DNA of 64,000 bases, from positions 62,001 through 126,000 of the forward strand of contig NZ_RJJR01000001.1 of NCBI RefSeq assembly GCF_003721595.1, in the 5' to 3' direction. Numbering within the stretch: the stretch's first letter is position 1; each line of letters starts with the position of its first letter. Under the pieces are notes generated by a model, which saw only the letters and a program-made list of their open reading frames with translations, had not been told where the DNA came from and ran no database searches. Source of the stretch: Hanamia caeni (GTDB lineage Bacteria; Bacteroidota; Bacteroidia; Chitinophagales; Chitinophagaceae). Shown piece after piece: positions 53,857-63,391 of this stretch. The translations under genes were made by a program, and so were the position numbers.

Positions 53857-53892
53857 CTAATATATTTAGTATTTTTGTCCTAAAATATTAAG
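53857..53892 (+). promoter_or_regulatory. Predicted operator/promoter of imuA-imuB-dnaE2
   Basis: Box 1 CTAATATATTTAG (53857-53869), ten-base spacer TATTTTTGTC whose first eight bases are a TAnnTTTG box (53870-53877), box 2 CTAAAATATTAAG (53880-53892; one base off TTAG). The 13-10-13 layout is the same as at the LexA-like repressor gene (24710-24745). ATG at 53908. Confidence 0.7.
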
Positions 53893-53907
53893 CATTCTAA
53901 TGCTTTC

Positions 53908-54639
53908 ATGAACACGGCAAAAGCAAATATCATTGCTCAATTAAAAAAGGATATTCTTCCTTTGCAGGGATTCAAGAATATATTGAATGCCGTAGCATTA
54001 GATGAAATTCCTGCAGCAATAAAAAATGCTTTCCCAAATGCAGCTTTTCCTTTAGGGGCTGTCCATGAATTGATCGCTGATGGCGCAGAAGATGCTACAG
54101 CCACCTTTGGTTTTATTGCCGGAATTCTTGCTTCAATTATGCGGAGTTCCGGGGCTGCTATCTGGATTTGTGCATCGCAGTCTGTTTTTCCACCAGCATT
54201 AAAGTCTTTTGGTATCAGGCCCGATAACATCATTTTCATTTATTTAAAAAAAGAAAAAGAGATTTTATGGGCAATGGAAGAAGCGCTCAAATGCAAAGGC
54301 TTATCAGCGGTGATCGGCGAAGTGCAGGATTTAAGTTTTACAGCTTCAAGACGGCTGCAACTGGCCATTGAGCAAAGCCAGGTAACAGGTTTTATTGTTC
54401 GCCGTAATCCACGCAATTTGAATACTAATGCTTGCCTCACCCGTTGGAAAATAACTTCTTTACCAGGCGAATTACCAGCAGGTATGCCGGGTGTAGGTTT
54501 TCCGCGGTGGAATGTGGAATTATTGAAGGTCAGGAATGGCAGGCCGGGAAGCTGGCAGATAGAATTTGCCGCCGGAAGATTGAGGCACATTCCAATGATC
54601 GCCGCAATTCATCCACAGCAACAGAAGAAAACGGGATGA
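53908..54639 (+). CDS. imuA: ImuA, RecA-like mutasome protein
   Basis: 243 aa. RecA/SulA-like fold without a full Walker A; FPLGAVHELIADGAEDATATFGFIAG is the characteristic ImuA core. RecA-related helices include LSAVIGEVQDLSFTASRRLQLA. It supports error-prone bypass with ImuB and DnaE2 in damage-induced mutagenesis. First of three genes spaced by 1-9 bases; a repressor operator is predicted upstream. Confidence 0.88.
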   Translation: MNTAKANIIAQLKKDILPLQGFKNILNAVALDEIPAAIKNAFPNAAFPLGAVHELIADGAEDATATFGFIAGILASIMRSSGAAIWICASQSVFPPALKSFGIRPDNIIFIYLKKEKEILWAMEEALKCKGLSAVIGEVQDLSFTASRRLQLAIEQSQVTGFIVRRNPRNLNTNACLTRWKITSLPGELPAGMPGVGFPRWNVELLKVRNGRPGSWQIEFAAGRLRHIPMIAAIHPQQQKKTG

Positions 54640-54640
54640 C

Positions 54641-56143
54641 ATGCAGAAACGCTTTATTTCGATATGGTTCCGTAATCTCAAAACGGATTGGTGGATTCGT
54701 CGCCGGCCTATGCTTCATGATAAGCCTTTTGTCCTGGCTTTGCCTGATCATGGACGAATGGTCATCACAGCGGCAAATAAGTTAGCTCAAAAGCAAGGAA
54801 TTGATATGGGTATGGTAGTAGCAGATGCAAGAGCCCTTATTCCTTCTTTAAAAATACTGGATGATGAGCCGCAGACTTCTGCCCGGTTACTGAATGAACT
54901 TGCAGAATGGTGCATCCGCTATACGCCTGCTGTGGCCATTGACCCGCCGGATGGCCTTCTTCTTGATGTGACAGGCTGTGCCCATCTATGGGGTGGAGAA
55001 AAATTATATCTAACGGATATCCGTAAACGTTTTAAGGGTTTCGGTTACGATATCAGCATAGCATTGGTAGATACGGTTGGCGCTGCATGGGCCATTGCCC
55101 GGTTCAGCCCAAATGATACAATTATTGAAAGTGGCCAGCAACATGCGGCGCTCCTTTCATTGCCACCGGCAGCACTTCGAATTGAAGACTCTGTAATAGA
55201 AAGGTTAGAGAAACTAGGTCTAAGACAAATCAGCCAGCTTATCAGTATGCCCCGTTCTGCTTTACGCCGCCGCTTTGGTCCGCAGATTCTGCAGCGTTTA
55301 GACCAGGCTTTGGGCAATGAAGAAGATGGGATCAACCCGGTACAACCCATCGAGCCTTACCAGGAACGGTTGCCTTGCCTGGAACCCATTATGACGGCAA
55401 CAGGAATTGAAATCGCCTTACAAAAATTACTGGATGCCTTATGCCATCGTCTTCAACAGGAACAAAAAGGACTTCGTACGGCTTTGTTTAAAGGTTACCG
55501 TATGGATGGTAAAGTTCAAAAGATTGAAATCGGGACCAACAGGCCATCCTGTAATTCTAAACATCTTTTTAAATTATTTGAGAACAAAATCGAATCTATT
55601 GAACCTGCATCAGGAATAGAATTATTTACACTCGAAGCTTCAAAAGTAGAAGACCTGTCAACGTTACAGGAACAACTATGGGGAAGCAAGATGGACCTGG
55701 ATAATGTGGAGCTATCTGAACTATTGGACCGGATAGCAGGGAAGGTCGGCGCTTATAACATTCATCGCTATATTCCTGCTGAGCATTACTGGCCTGAGCG
55801 TTCATTCAAAGAAGCTTCCTCGTTAAATGAAACAATCCAAACTGCCTGGAAGGTGGACAGGCCAAGGCCGTTGCAACTATTATCCAGGCCCCAACCTATT
55901 GAAGTCACCGCACCCATCCCTGATTATCCACCGATGTTGTTTCGATATAAAGACAAGCTGCATAAAGTAATAAAGGCCGATGGTCCGGAAAGAATTGAGG
56001 CGGAATGGTGGCTCCAGGATGGTCAACACCGCGACTATTATTGTGTGGAAGATGAAGACGGGTATCGCTACTGGCTGTTCCGGTCAGGGCACTATGATGC
56101 AGCTAAATCGTATCAATGGTTTATTCATGGCTTCTTTGCCTAA
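54641..56143 (+). CDS. imuB: ImuB, Y-family polymerase-like mutasome protein
   Basis: 500 aa. UmuC/DinB fold with ImuB hallmarks: MVVADARALIPSL, AIDPPDGLLLDVTGCAHLWGG, an HhH region near 170-205, and a long C-terminal part. The catalytic acidic residues of active Y-family enzymes are not in place (IWFRNLKTDWW replaces the metal-binding DxDxFF), so it is probably a non-catalytic hub that bridges the clamp, ImuA and DnaE2. Starts one base after imuA. Confidence 0.9.
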   Translation: MQKRFISIWFRNLKTDWWIRRRPMLHDKPFVLALPDHGRMVITAANKLAQKQGIDMGMVVADARALIPSLKILDDEPQTSARLLNELAEWCIRYTPAVAIDPPDGLLLDVTGCAHLWGGEKLYLTDIRKRFKGFGYDISIALVDTVGAAWAIARFSPNDTIIESGQQHAALLSLPPAALRIEDSVIERLEKLGLRQISQLISMPRSALRRRFGPQILQRLDQALGNEEDGINPVQPIEPYQERLPCLEPIMTATGIEIALQKLLDALCHRLQQEQKGLRTALFKGYRMDGKVQKIEIGTNRPSCNSKHLFKLFENKIESIEPASGIELFTLEASKVEDLSTLQEQLWGSKMDLDNVELSELLDRIAGKVGAYNIHRYIPAEHYWPERSFKEASSLNETIQTAWKVDRPRPLQLLSRPQPIEVTAPIPDYPPMLFRYKDKLHKVIKADGPERIEAEWWLQDGQHRDYYCVEDEDGYRYWLFRSGHYDAAKSYQWFIHGFFA

Positions 56144-56152
56144 AATGTAAAA

Positions 56153-59100
56153 ATGAATTATACAGAATTACAGGTAACGTCTAATTTCAGTTTTCTGCGG
56201 GGCGCTTCTCATCCCGAAGAGCTGGTTCAACAGGCTGCGGCGTTAGGTTATAAAGAAATAGCCATAACAGATCATAATACTCTGGCCGGTATTGTGCGTG
56301 CTCATGCGGCTGCCAAAAAATATGGCATCCGTATTATCGCAGGTTGCCGTCTTGATCTCTTGGATGGCTTCAGCCTGCTGGCTTATCCAATTAACAATAA
56401 AGCGTATTCGCAAGTTTGTAACTTGCTCACTACCGGCAATCTTCGGGCAGAAAAAGGAGAATGCCACTTATATAGATCTGATGTATATCAATATGCAAAA
56501 AACGTAAAATTTGTTGTGCTGCCACCAACTGAATTAAATGAATTATTTGAGTTTGACCACTCTTTTATAAAAGCTTTGAAAGAATACCGCGAAGCTTTTG
56601 GTGATGATCTTTCCATTGCAGCAACCCGTCGTTACCAGGGCGATGACAGTAAATATTTATACCAGCTGGCACAATTGTCAACTCAATTGAAGATTCCTTT
56701 GGTTGCCACGAATGAAGTGCATTATCACGAACCGGCGCGTCGTCAATTGCAGGATATTGTAACCTGCATCCGGGAAAAGTGCACTATATATAACGCGGGC
56801 TTTCGCCTGTATCCAAATGCTGAAAGATATCTTAAGCCAAAAGATGAAATATTGCGTTTGTTTAGCCATTACCCTGAAGCCATTCTTCGTACGCAGGAAA
56901 TTGCGGAAGCCTGTCAATTCTCATTGGACGAACTAAAATATGAATATCCTGAAGAGATTACTACTGATGGCCGCACACCGCAGCAAGAGCTTACTTTCCT
57001 TGCGTGGCAGGGAGCGAAAGAACGCTATGGAAATGATCTTCCTGTAAAAACAATAAACGCCATTAACCATGAATTAAAATTTATTGAGCAGATGAATTAT
57101 GCGGCGTATTTCCTTACAGTGTATGATATGGTGCGCTTCGCCAGGCAGCAAAAAATTCTTTGCCAGGGACGCGGCTCTGCGGCTAATTCAACAGTTTGCT
57201 ATTGCCTCGGAATTACTTCGGTGGATCCTACCAAATTTGACCTGCTGTTTGAGCGTTTTATCTCTTCGGCCCGCAATGAGCCGCCGGATATTGATGTGGA
57301 TTTTGAGCATGAGCGCCGTGAAGAAGTGATCCAATATATCTATCAAAAATATGGGCGCGACAGGGCGGCAATTGTTGCAACCGTTACGCAGCAACATCAA
57401 AAAGGCGCGATAAGAGATGTGGGAAAAGCGATGGGTTTATCAGTAGATACCATTAATCGCCTGTCGGCTTCCATCTGGGAATTTACGGACGAATGGTTTG
57501 AAGGAAAACGGTTGACCGAACAGGGCCTGAATCCCGGCGATTCTCATCTTCGCAAAGTATTACAGCTCACAAGAGAGTTCATGGGTTTTCCACGGCAGCT
57601 TGGCCAGCATACAGGAGGGTTTGTGATTACCCGCGGCAAACTCTGCGACCTGGTACCGGTAATGAATGCACGCATGGAAGACAGGACCTGCATTGAATGG
57701 AACAAGGACGATATAGATGCGCTGGGCTTTATGAAAATTGATGTGCTGGCTTTGGGAATGCTTACGTGCATCCGCAAAGCCTTTGATCTTGCCAGAGAAA
57801 ATTATGGCCTTGATCTTACGCTGGCTAATATCCCACAGGATGATCCTGCTGTATATGAAATGATCTGCCACGCAGATACCATTGGTGTTTTCCAGATTGA
57901 AAGCCGCGCCCAGCAATCTATGTTGCCCAGGTTACAACCCCGCTGCTTTTATGACCTGGTGATTGAAGTGGCTATCGTAAGGCCGGGCCCTATACAAGGC
58001 GATATGGTACACCCGTACTTACGCAGGCGAAATAATGAAGAGCCGGTTGAATATCCTTCCAAAGAGCTGGAAGAAATTTTGAAAAGAACATTAGGCGTTC
58101 CGCTTTTCCAGGAACAGGCCATGAAGATCGCTATTGTGGCTGCTGGCTTCACCCCTGCGGAGGCTGACGAGCTGCGTCGCAGTATGGCCACATTTAAAGC
58201 GAAAGGGCTTGTCACCAAATTTGAAGAAAAGCTAATCAAAGGAATGATGCAAAATGGATATACGCACCAATATGCCGAACGGGTATTTAAACAACTGGAA
58301 GGATTTGGCAGCTATGGCTTCCCTGAAAGCCATGCCGCCAGCTTTGCCTTGCTGGTATATGTTTCTTCGTGGATAAAATGCTACTATCCTGATGTGTTTG
58401 CATGTGCCTTATTAAACAGTATGCCGATGGGGTTTTATCAGCCGGCGCAAATTGTTATTGATGCAAGAAAGCATGGCGTGGAAGTAAGGCCGGTGGATAT
58501 TAATCATTCCGGTTGGGATAATCTACTGGAAGAAAAAGCAGGGAAACATTGCGGTTTACGTCTTGGCTTCAGGCAAGTAAAAGGCTTGCGGCAGGAGGAT
58601 ATGGAGCTGCTTATTCTCAACAGGAAAAAAAGGTACAGCAGTATTAATGAGCTTCGCGATGCAGGCATCTCAGAGGCTACTTTGGAAAAACTGGCGGATG
58701 CCGATGCCTTCAGAACTCTTGGTTTTGACCGGCGGCAGGCCTTATGGGAAGTATCCACAAAAGACCGGCCTGTTGCCCTGTTTTCCGGACAGGCCGCGGC
58801 AGACTCAAAAGGCGAGAACATATCCTTGCCCCTGATGACGACATCCGAGCATGTGGTACACGATTATGCTGCCACCTCTCTTTCTTTGAAAGCGCATCCC
58901 GTAAGCTTTATAAGGGGAAAGCTGGATCAGCTTCACGTGGTATCTACCAAAAAATTGTCTTCTATTAAAAATGGGGATATGGTAAAAGTAGCCGGGCTGG
59001 TATTGGTGCGCCAAAGGCCCGGAACCGCAGGTGGTATATGCTTTATGACCATTGAAGATGAAACAGGATTTGCCAACGTAGTAATCTTTGAAAGCTTGTT

Positions 59101-59374
59101 TGAAAAATTCCGGAGAGAGATCTTACAATCACGGTTGATCATGTTAGAAGGTAAATTACAAATTGAAGGTGAGGTGATCCATGTGATCGTAAAGCGATGC
59201 TATAATTTTTCTTCTTTATTGAGAACCCTTACCCCAAAAAATAATGAGAACCTCCCTGTATTAACACTCGCATATCGGGATGAAAAATCCATACCACCGG
59301 CATTGAATAAGAGATCACAGGTACGGGAAGTTGCGCAGGAAAAGATATTTCCTGAAGCAAGGAATTTTAAATGA
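56153..59374 (+). CDS. dnaE2: DnaE2 error-prone DNA polymerase III alpha subunit
   Basis: 1073 aa, typical for DnaE2 and shorter than the replicative DnaE. N-terminal PHP domain (SNFSFLRGASHPEEL, AITDHNTLAGIV), polymerase palm with PPDIDVDFEHERR (Asp379, Asp381), QGRGSAANSTVCYCLG, HhH and OB regions near the C-terminus (VKVAGLVLVRQRPGTAGGIC). Extends damaged or mismatched ends in induced mutagenesis. Nine bases after imuB, so it completes the imuA-imuB-dnaE2 operon. Confidence 0.94.
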   Translation: MNYTELQVTSNFSFLRGASHPEELVQQAAALGYKEIAITDHNTLAGIVRAHAAAKKYGIRIIAGCRLDLLDGFSLLAYPINNKAYSQVCNLLTTGNLRAEKGECHLYRSDVYQYAKNVKFVVLPPTELNELFEFDHSFIKALKEYREAFGDDLSIAATRRYQGDDSKYLYQLAQLSTQLKIPLVATNEVHYHEPARRQLQDIVTCIREKCTIYNAGFRLYPNAERYLKPKDEILRLFSHYPEAILRTQEIAEACQFSLDELKYEYPEEITTDGRTPQQELTFLAWQGAKERYGNDLPVKTINAINHELKFIEQMNYAAYFLTVYDMVRFARQQKILCQGRGSAANSTVCYCLGITSVDPTKFDLLFERFISSARNEPPDIDVDFEHERREEVIQYIYQKYGRDRAAIVATVTQQHQKGAIRDVGKAMGLSVDTINRLSASIWEFTDEWFEGKRLTEQGLNPGDSHLRKVLQLTREFMGFPRQLGQHTGGFVITRGKLCDLVPVMNARMEDRTCIEWNKDDIDALGFMKIDVLALGMLTCIRKAFDLARENYGLDLTLANIPQDDPAVYEMICHADTIGVFQIESRAQQSMLPRLQPRCFYDLVIEVAIVRPGPIQGDMVHPYLRRRNNEEPVEYPSKELEEILKRTLGVPLFQEQAMKIAIVAAGFTPAEADELRRSMATFKAKGLVTKFEEKLIKGMMQNGYTHQYAERVFKQLEGFGSYGFPESHAASFALLVYVSSWIKCYYPDVFACALLNSMPMGFYQPAQIVIDARKHGVEVRPVDINHSGWDNLLEEKAGKHCGLRLGFRQVKGLRQEDMELLILNRKKRYSSINELRDAGISEATLEKLADADAFRTLGFDRRQALWEVSTKDRPVALFSGQAAADSKGENISLPLMTTSEHVVHDYAATSLSLKAHPVSFIRGKLDQLHVVSTKKLSSIKNGDMVKVAGLVLVRQRPGTAGGICFMTIEDETGFANVVIFESLFEKFRREILQSRLIMLEGKLQIEGEVIHVIVKRCYNFSSLLRTLTPKNNENLPVLTLAYRDEKSIPPALNKRSQVREVAQEKIFPEARNFK

Positions 59375-60021
59375 CAACATTATCTGTTCCACCACAGGAG
59401 GCACTTCGCGCGAGAGTTATTTATGGGAAATACTGCGGGAATTCATAGAAAAGCCTCAGGTTTTATTCTGAGGCTTCTGCGGACCGGACGGGAAAGGTTA
59501 GGTCGCTTTAATTTATTGAATTACAATTCCTTATTTTTTTACTCGATTTTTCACTCGATTAAGTTCCAAGTTGCCGGTGAAATCTTACAAACCTTTACAA
59601 AGGATGACTTAACTTGACAAAAATACACTTATACCCGAAATTGAAGTGCCTAAGTACGGAATATTTCAGACGATTCAACACAATATCACTACGCATAGCC
59701 TAAACGGTCGTGATATTTTTTACCCCAGAAATTAGAATAGTGTATGAGTTTTAAACTGTAAAAAAATTAAATCGTATTGCTGAAAAACCAGTATCTTCAA
59801 ACCATAATTAGTAAAACGAATCTGTTAAACATTAAACTTGAGTTAGTTACTAAATTTTCTGCCTCCTTTCCACAATAAATTCCGTAACCTTTTGCAAAAC
59901 ACTACTGCTATATCAAGAAAAGATAAGCAGCTAGAGAGTGATTGCTTTTCAAAAGTTATGAATGTGTATAATGAAAATGTTAATGAGAGATCTGTGATCA
60001 GTTATTTCTAAAAATATTTTT
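59375..60021. other. Intergenic region after dnaE2
   Basis: 647 bases. Holds the hairpin at 59451-59476 and an 8-base direct repeat ACTCGATT at 59541-59548 and 59553-59560. The rest is AT-rich and contains no ORF that I can support. It marks a change from the mutasome operon to the regulator and injection-system genes. Confidence 0.5.
59451..59476 (+). terminator. Possible terminator of imuA-imuB-dnaE2
   Basis: Perfect 9-bp stem AAGCCTCAG (59451-59459) and CTGAGGCTT (59468-59476) with an eight-base loop, 77 bases after the dnaE2 stop. No T tract follows, so it could also be only a hairpin. Confidence 0.5.
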
Positions 60022-60834
60022 ATGTATTCATTTACATCAATCAAGGCCCAGCCTGCTTTGCAGCCGTTTGTAAAACAATTTGTCCTATATCAGGGATATT
60101 CAAATACACCAGTAATTCAAAACCTCATTCCCACCAACTTTCAAAATATCTGTTTTGTATTGAACGGCATGATGCAATTATGTAACACTTATGGCAATGT
60201 TCCCATTTTAAGAAGTTACGCCGCTGGACAAATATCTCTACCTAATAAAATAATGTTCCATCAAAAAATTACAGTATTAGCAATTTATTTCAAGCCGACA
60301 GCAATGTATCAGCTTTTTGGAATTCCAATGAATCAATTTAGGGATTGTAGAATTGATCTTCAATTAATTGCGGGCGCCGAAGCGATCCATTTAGTTCAAA
60401 AGATTTTCGGAACCTCTAATCTTGAAAACCAAATTAAAATTATTGAAGAGTATTTATTGCAAAAGAGTCTTAAGAATTTTCTCGTTACCACAAAAAAAAT
60501 AGAATATGCTTGCGACTTGATTCAATGTCAAAATGGAAATATCAAGATGAAATATTTATTGAGCCAAGTCAATATGTGTGAACGAAATTTTGAAAGATGT
60601 TTTATTGAAAATATTGGAATTTCGCCAAAAACTTTTTCGAGAATTGCCCGCATTAATAAAGCATTGCGGATGATTGAATCAATGCCGAAATTTACTTGGA
60701 AAGATATTACCTACCAGTTAAATTATACTGACCCGTCGCATTTTAACCACGACTTTAAAAAATTTTCAGCGAAGAGTCCCACCGATTATTATCATTCAAA
60801 GGGCGATCTCGAAAAGTTTTTATATGGAAGCTAA
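60022..60834 (+). CDS. AraC-family transcriptional regulator
   Basis: 270 aa. N-terminal cupin-like ligand domain of the DUF6597 type (QPFVKQFVLYQGYS, YAAGQISLPNK), C-terminal AraC pair of helix-turn-helix motifs (KMKYLLSQVNMCERNFERCF, WKDITYQLNYTDPSHFNHDF). Ligand unknown. It stands 326 bases before the contractile injection genes on the same strand; a role in their control is possible but not shown. Confidence 0.88.
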   Translation: MYSFTSIKAQPALQPFVKQFVLYQGYSNTPVIQNLIPTNFQNICFVLNGMMQLCNTYGNVPILRSYAAGQISLPNKIMFHQKITVLAIYFKPTAMYQLFGIPMNQFRDCRIDLQLIAGAEAIHLVQKIFGTSNLENQIKIIEEYLLQKSLKNFLVTTKKIEYACDLIQCQNGNIKMKYLLSQVNMCERNFERCFIENIGISPKTFSRIARINKALRMIESMPKFTWKDITYQLNYTDPSHFNHDFKKFSAKSPTDYYHSKGDLEKFLYGS

Positions 60835-61160
60835 AATTGTCGGTTTTTTACAACGAATATAAATCGCTGAATATTAATTTTATTATGATTTACTTGAATC
60901 GTTGTTACGAACCCTCTTATCTTAGAAGACAAAATTATTTACGGGTTAATCATAGATAGACTTCCGCATTAATTTCTTTATATCCTGTACTGTAACTATT
61001 AAAATCTTATCCTTTTAGTTTCGTCCACTCTAAGTGGCAATAGGAGTTTGTATTTAATTTCAATACGAATGTGATTGAGAGTAGCGAAGCTTTTCAGTCA
61101 TAAACTACTTTTCAGTTTACGCGCTTATAACAGTAATCTTTCACTCTTTAATTTTTTTAT
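60835..61160. other. Intergenic region before the contractile injection genes
   Basis: 326 bases. Contains a palindrome CCACT-CTA-AGTGG at 61025-61037 and a second inverted repeat GTATT / AATAC at 61050-61066. These could be regulatory sites for the sheath gene. No ORF or tRNA seen. Confidence 0.45.
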
Positions 61161-62834
61161 ATGCCTATTCAACCAACCTATCCTGGTGTTTATATTCAGG
61201 AAGTTTCGAGCGGAGTCCACACTATAACGGGCGTAGCTACTTCAATTACAGCATTTATAGGAAGAGCGGAACGAGGACCTGTAGATAAGCCCGTGATCAT
61301 CTACAACTTCGGTGATTTTCAACGGATTTTCGGAGGCTTATGGAATTTAAGTCCGATGAGTTTTGCCGTACAGGACTTCTTCTCTAATGGAGGCAGCCAG
61401 GCTGTTATCGTCCGTCTGTTTCATCCTTCTCCTGGCTCCCCTCCCGGAGACGGGCGAGCTGTAATCAGAATACCTACAGGCTATGCTGACCCGGACGATG
61501 AGATACAACTAATAGCCGCAAATCCCGGTGCCTGGGGAAGTAACCTGACGGTCACAATAGATTACAATACAAAAGAGAAAAAAAATTTACCATCAGGCGG
61601 CGCTACGCTTTTCAACTTAACGGTAAAAGAGTTAGATGAAAATAAAAAGTCGAAAACGATCGAACAATTTCTAAATGTTACGACTGATGCGGGCAAAGCC
61701 GGCTATTTACCCCGTGTGCTGGAACAAATTTCTAATCTGGTACGAGTCAATACTGATTCGAATAACAAGTACATTGTTCCAACTTCGCCTGTGAAACTTC
61801 CCTTGGAGGTTACAGATGAAACTCCACTGAGCCCTCCCTCAAGTCCATCTATGATCCCCTCAGCTATATCTGTGCCGGGCGACGATGGCATACATCTGAC
61901 ATCATCTGATGTAAGAGGTGACCAAAGTAAAAAGCAAGGGCTGTATATGCTTGAAAAAACTGATCTTTTTAATATCTTATGTATCCCCCCATTCTTATCA
62001 ACGGGTGATGAAAGTGAAAGACCTATAGATATAGATCCTTCTGTGATACCGGATGCCGTTGGCTACTGTCAAAAACGCAGAGCGATCATGATCATTGATT
62101 CCATAAGCTCCTGGCATCAGATCTCCGACGCAAGTGGAAACTTCTCTGATTCGGTTTATCCTCCTTCGTTGAAAGTTGAAATCAGAAGCAATGCTGCATT
62201 ATTTTTTCCACGAATTAAGCGGCCAAATATATTGGTGAATAATGAAATAGAAGAGTTTGTTCCGTGCGGTATGATTGCTGGTACATTTGCAAATACCGAC
62301 ACGCAACGAGGGGTTTGGAAAGCTCCCGCCGGAATAACTGCCGGATTAAACGGAGTAACCGAATTTACAGTACCGATGACTGATGATGAAAACGGAAAAC
62401 TGAACCGGATAGGAATCAACTGCCTGAGATCCTTTCCTGTCTATGGGAATGTTATCTGGGGTGCCCGCACAATGGATGGAGCTGACGAACTGGCTTCAGA
62501 TTGGAAATACATTCCTGTGCGACGGACTGCGCTATTTATTGAGGAAAGCTTATATCGCGGAACTAAATGGGTTGTTTTTGAGCCGAATGATGAACCGTTG
62601 TGGTCGCAGATCCGGTTAAACATCGGGGCATTTATGCATGATTTGTTCAGGAAGGGTGCTTTTCAGGGAAAGACTCCAAAAGAGGCATACCTGGTTAAAT
62701 GCGACAGTGAAACAACTACCCAGAACGATATTAATTCGGGCATAGTGAATATACTGGTCGGTTTTGCTCCTTTAAAACCGGCAGAGTTCGTAATAATTCA
62801 AATTCAGCAGTTAGCTGGTCAAATTGATACTTAA
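61161..62834 (+). CDS. Contractile tail sheath protein
   Basis: 557 aa. N-terminal YPGVYIQEVSSG then TSITAFIGRAERGPVDKPV is the typical start of phage/eCIS sheaths. The C-terminal domain has RRTALFIEESLYRGTKWVVFEPNDEPLWSQIR, the conserved subtilisin-like sheath fold. The central variable part (about 95-330) is long. It forms the contracting outer tube of a phage tail, tailocin or extracellular injection system; without terminase or capsid genes here, an injection system is favoured. The tube protein follows after 18 bases. Confidence 0.9.
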   Translation: MPIQPTYPGVYIQEVSSGVHTITGVATSITAFIGRAERGPVDKPVIIYNFGDFQRIFGGLWNLSPMSFAVQDFFSNGGSQAVIVRLFHPSPGSPPGDGRAVIRIPTGYADPDDEIQLIAANPGAWGSNLTVTIDYNTKEKKNLPSGGATLFNLTVKELDENKKSKTIEQFLNVTTDAGKAGYLPRVLEQISNLVRVNTDSNNKYIVPTSPVKLPLEVTDETPLSPPSSPSMIPSAISVPGDDGIHLTSSDVRGDQSKKQGLYMLEKTDLFNILCIPPFLSTGDESERPIDIDPSVIPDAVGYCQKRRAIMIIDSISSWHQISDASGNFSDSVYPPSLKVEIRSNAALFFPRIKRPNILVNNEIEEFVPCGMIAGTFANTDTQRGVWKAPAGITAGLNGVTEFTVPMTDDENGKLNRIGINCLRSFPVYGNVIWGARTMDGADELASDWKYIPVRRTALFIEESLYRGTKWVVFEPNDEPLWSQIRLNIGAFMHDLFRKGAFQGKTPKEAYLVKCDSETTTQNDINSGIVNILVGFAPLKPAEFVIIQIQQLAGQIDT

Positions 62835-62852
62835 AATTTTAAATCCTTAATT

Positions 62853-63380
62853 ATGGCAGAGTTCACAGTTAATCCTCAACGCTTCGATCCATACAAGAAT
62901 TTCAAATTTCTGGTTTATTGGGTCGGTAGCACCAAACCTGTAGCCGGTATCAGTAAAGTAAGTGTGCTTAAAAAAACTACTGAAGTTGTAAAGCACCGGG
63001 AGGGTGGAGACCCCAGCAGTAGCCGCAAATCACCAGGAAGAACGGAGTTTGATGCAATTACACTTGAACGCGGGGTTACACATGACGTTGATTTTGAGCA
63101 ATGGGCGAACAAGGTGTGGAACTTTGGATCAGGACTTGGGGCAGAGGTTTCCCTGAAAGATTTCCGGAAGGAGATCAGGATTGTTTTATTAAATGAAGCC
63201 GGACAGGTGGTAATTGCTTATAACGTTTATCGCTGCTGGGTATCTGAATTTCAATCGATGCCAGATCTTGATGCAAACGCAAATGCGGTAGCTATTCAGC
63301 ACATCAAACTTGAAAACGAAGGTTGGGAAAGAGATTATTCGGTTACTGAGCCTTCTGAGCCTTCTTTTACTGAGCCATAA
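62853..63380 (+). CDS. Phage/eCIS tail tube protein (gp19-like)
   Basis: 175 aa. The pattern FKFLVYWVGSTKPVAGISKVSVLKKTTEVV, then HREGGDPSSSRKSPGRTEFDAITLERGV, matches T4 gp19-type tube proteins that stack in Hcp-like rings inside the sheath. A C-terminal tail rich in Ser/Glu/Pro extends past the usual end. 18 bases after the sheath gene. Confidence 0.9.
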   Translation: MAEFTVNPQRFDPYKNFKFLVYWVGSTKPVAGISKVSVLKKTTEVVKHREGGDPSSSRKSPGRTEFDAITLERGVTHDVDFEQWANKVWNFGSGLGAEVSLKDFRKEIRIVLLNEAGQVVIAYNVYRCWVSEFQSMPDLDANANAVAIQHIKLENEGWERDYSVTEPSEPSFTEP

Positions 63381-63391
63381 TACAGTTTCTA

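Larger units (their letters stand above)
53568..53907. other. Intergenic region before imuA
   Basis: 340 bases. Contains the phosphatase terminator (53701-53732) and the predicted imuA promoter/operator (53857-53892). No ORF that I can support. Confidence 0.7.

Noticed and set aside
59541..59560. Direct repeat ACTCGATT as a phage attachment site
   Set aside because: Only eight bases, no integrase and no second copy seen at the other end within the window.
59423..59617. 64-aa plus-strand frame after dnaE2
   Set aside because: Runs through the hairpin at 59451-59476, has no recognisable domain and a random-looking composition.
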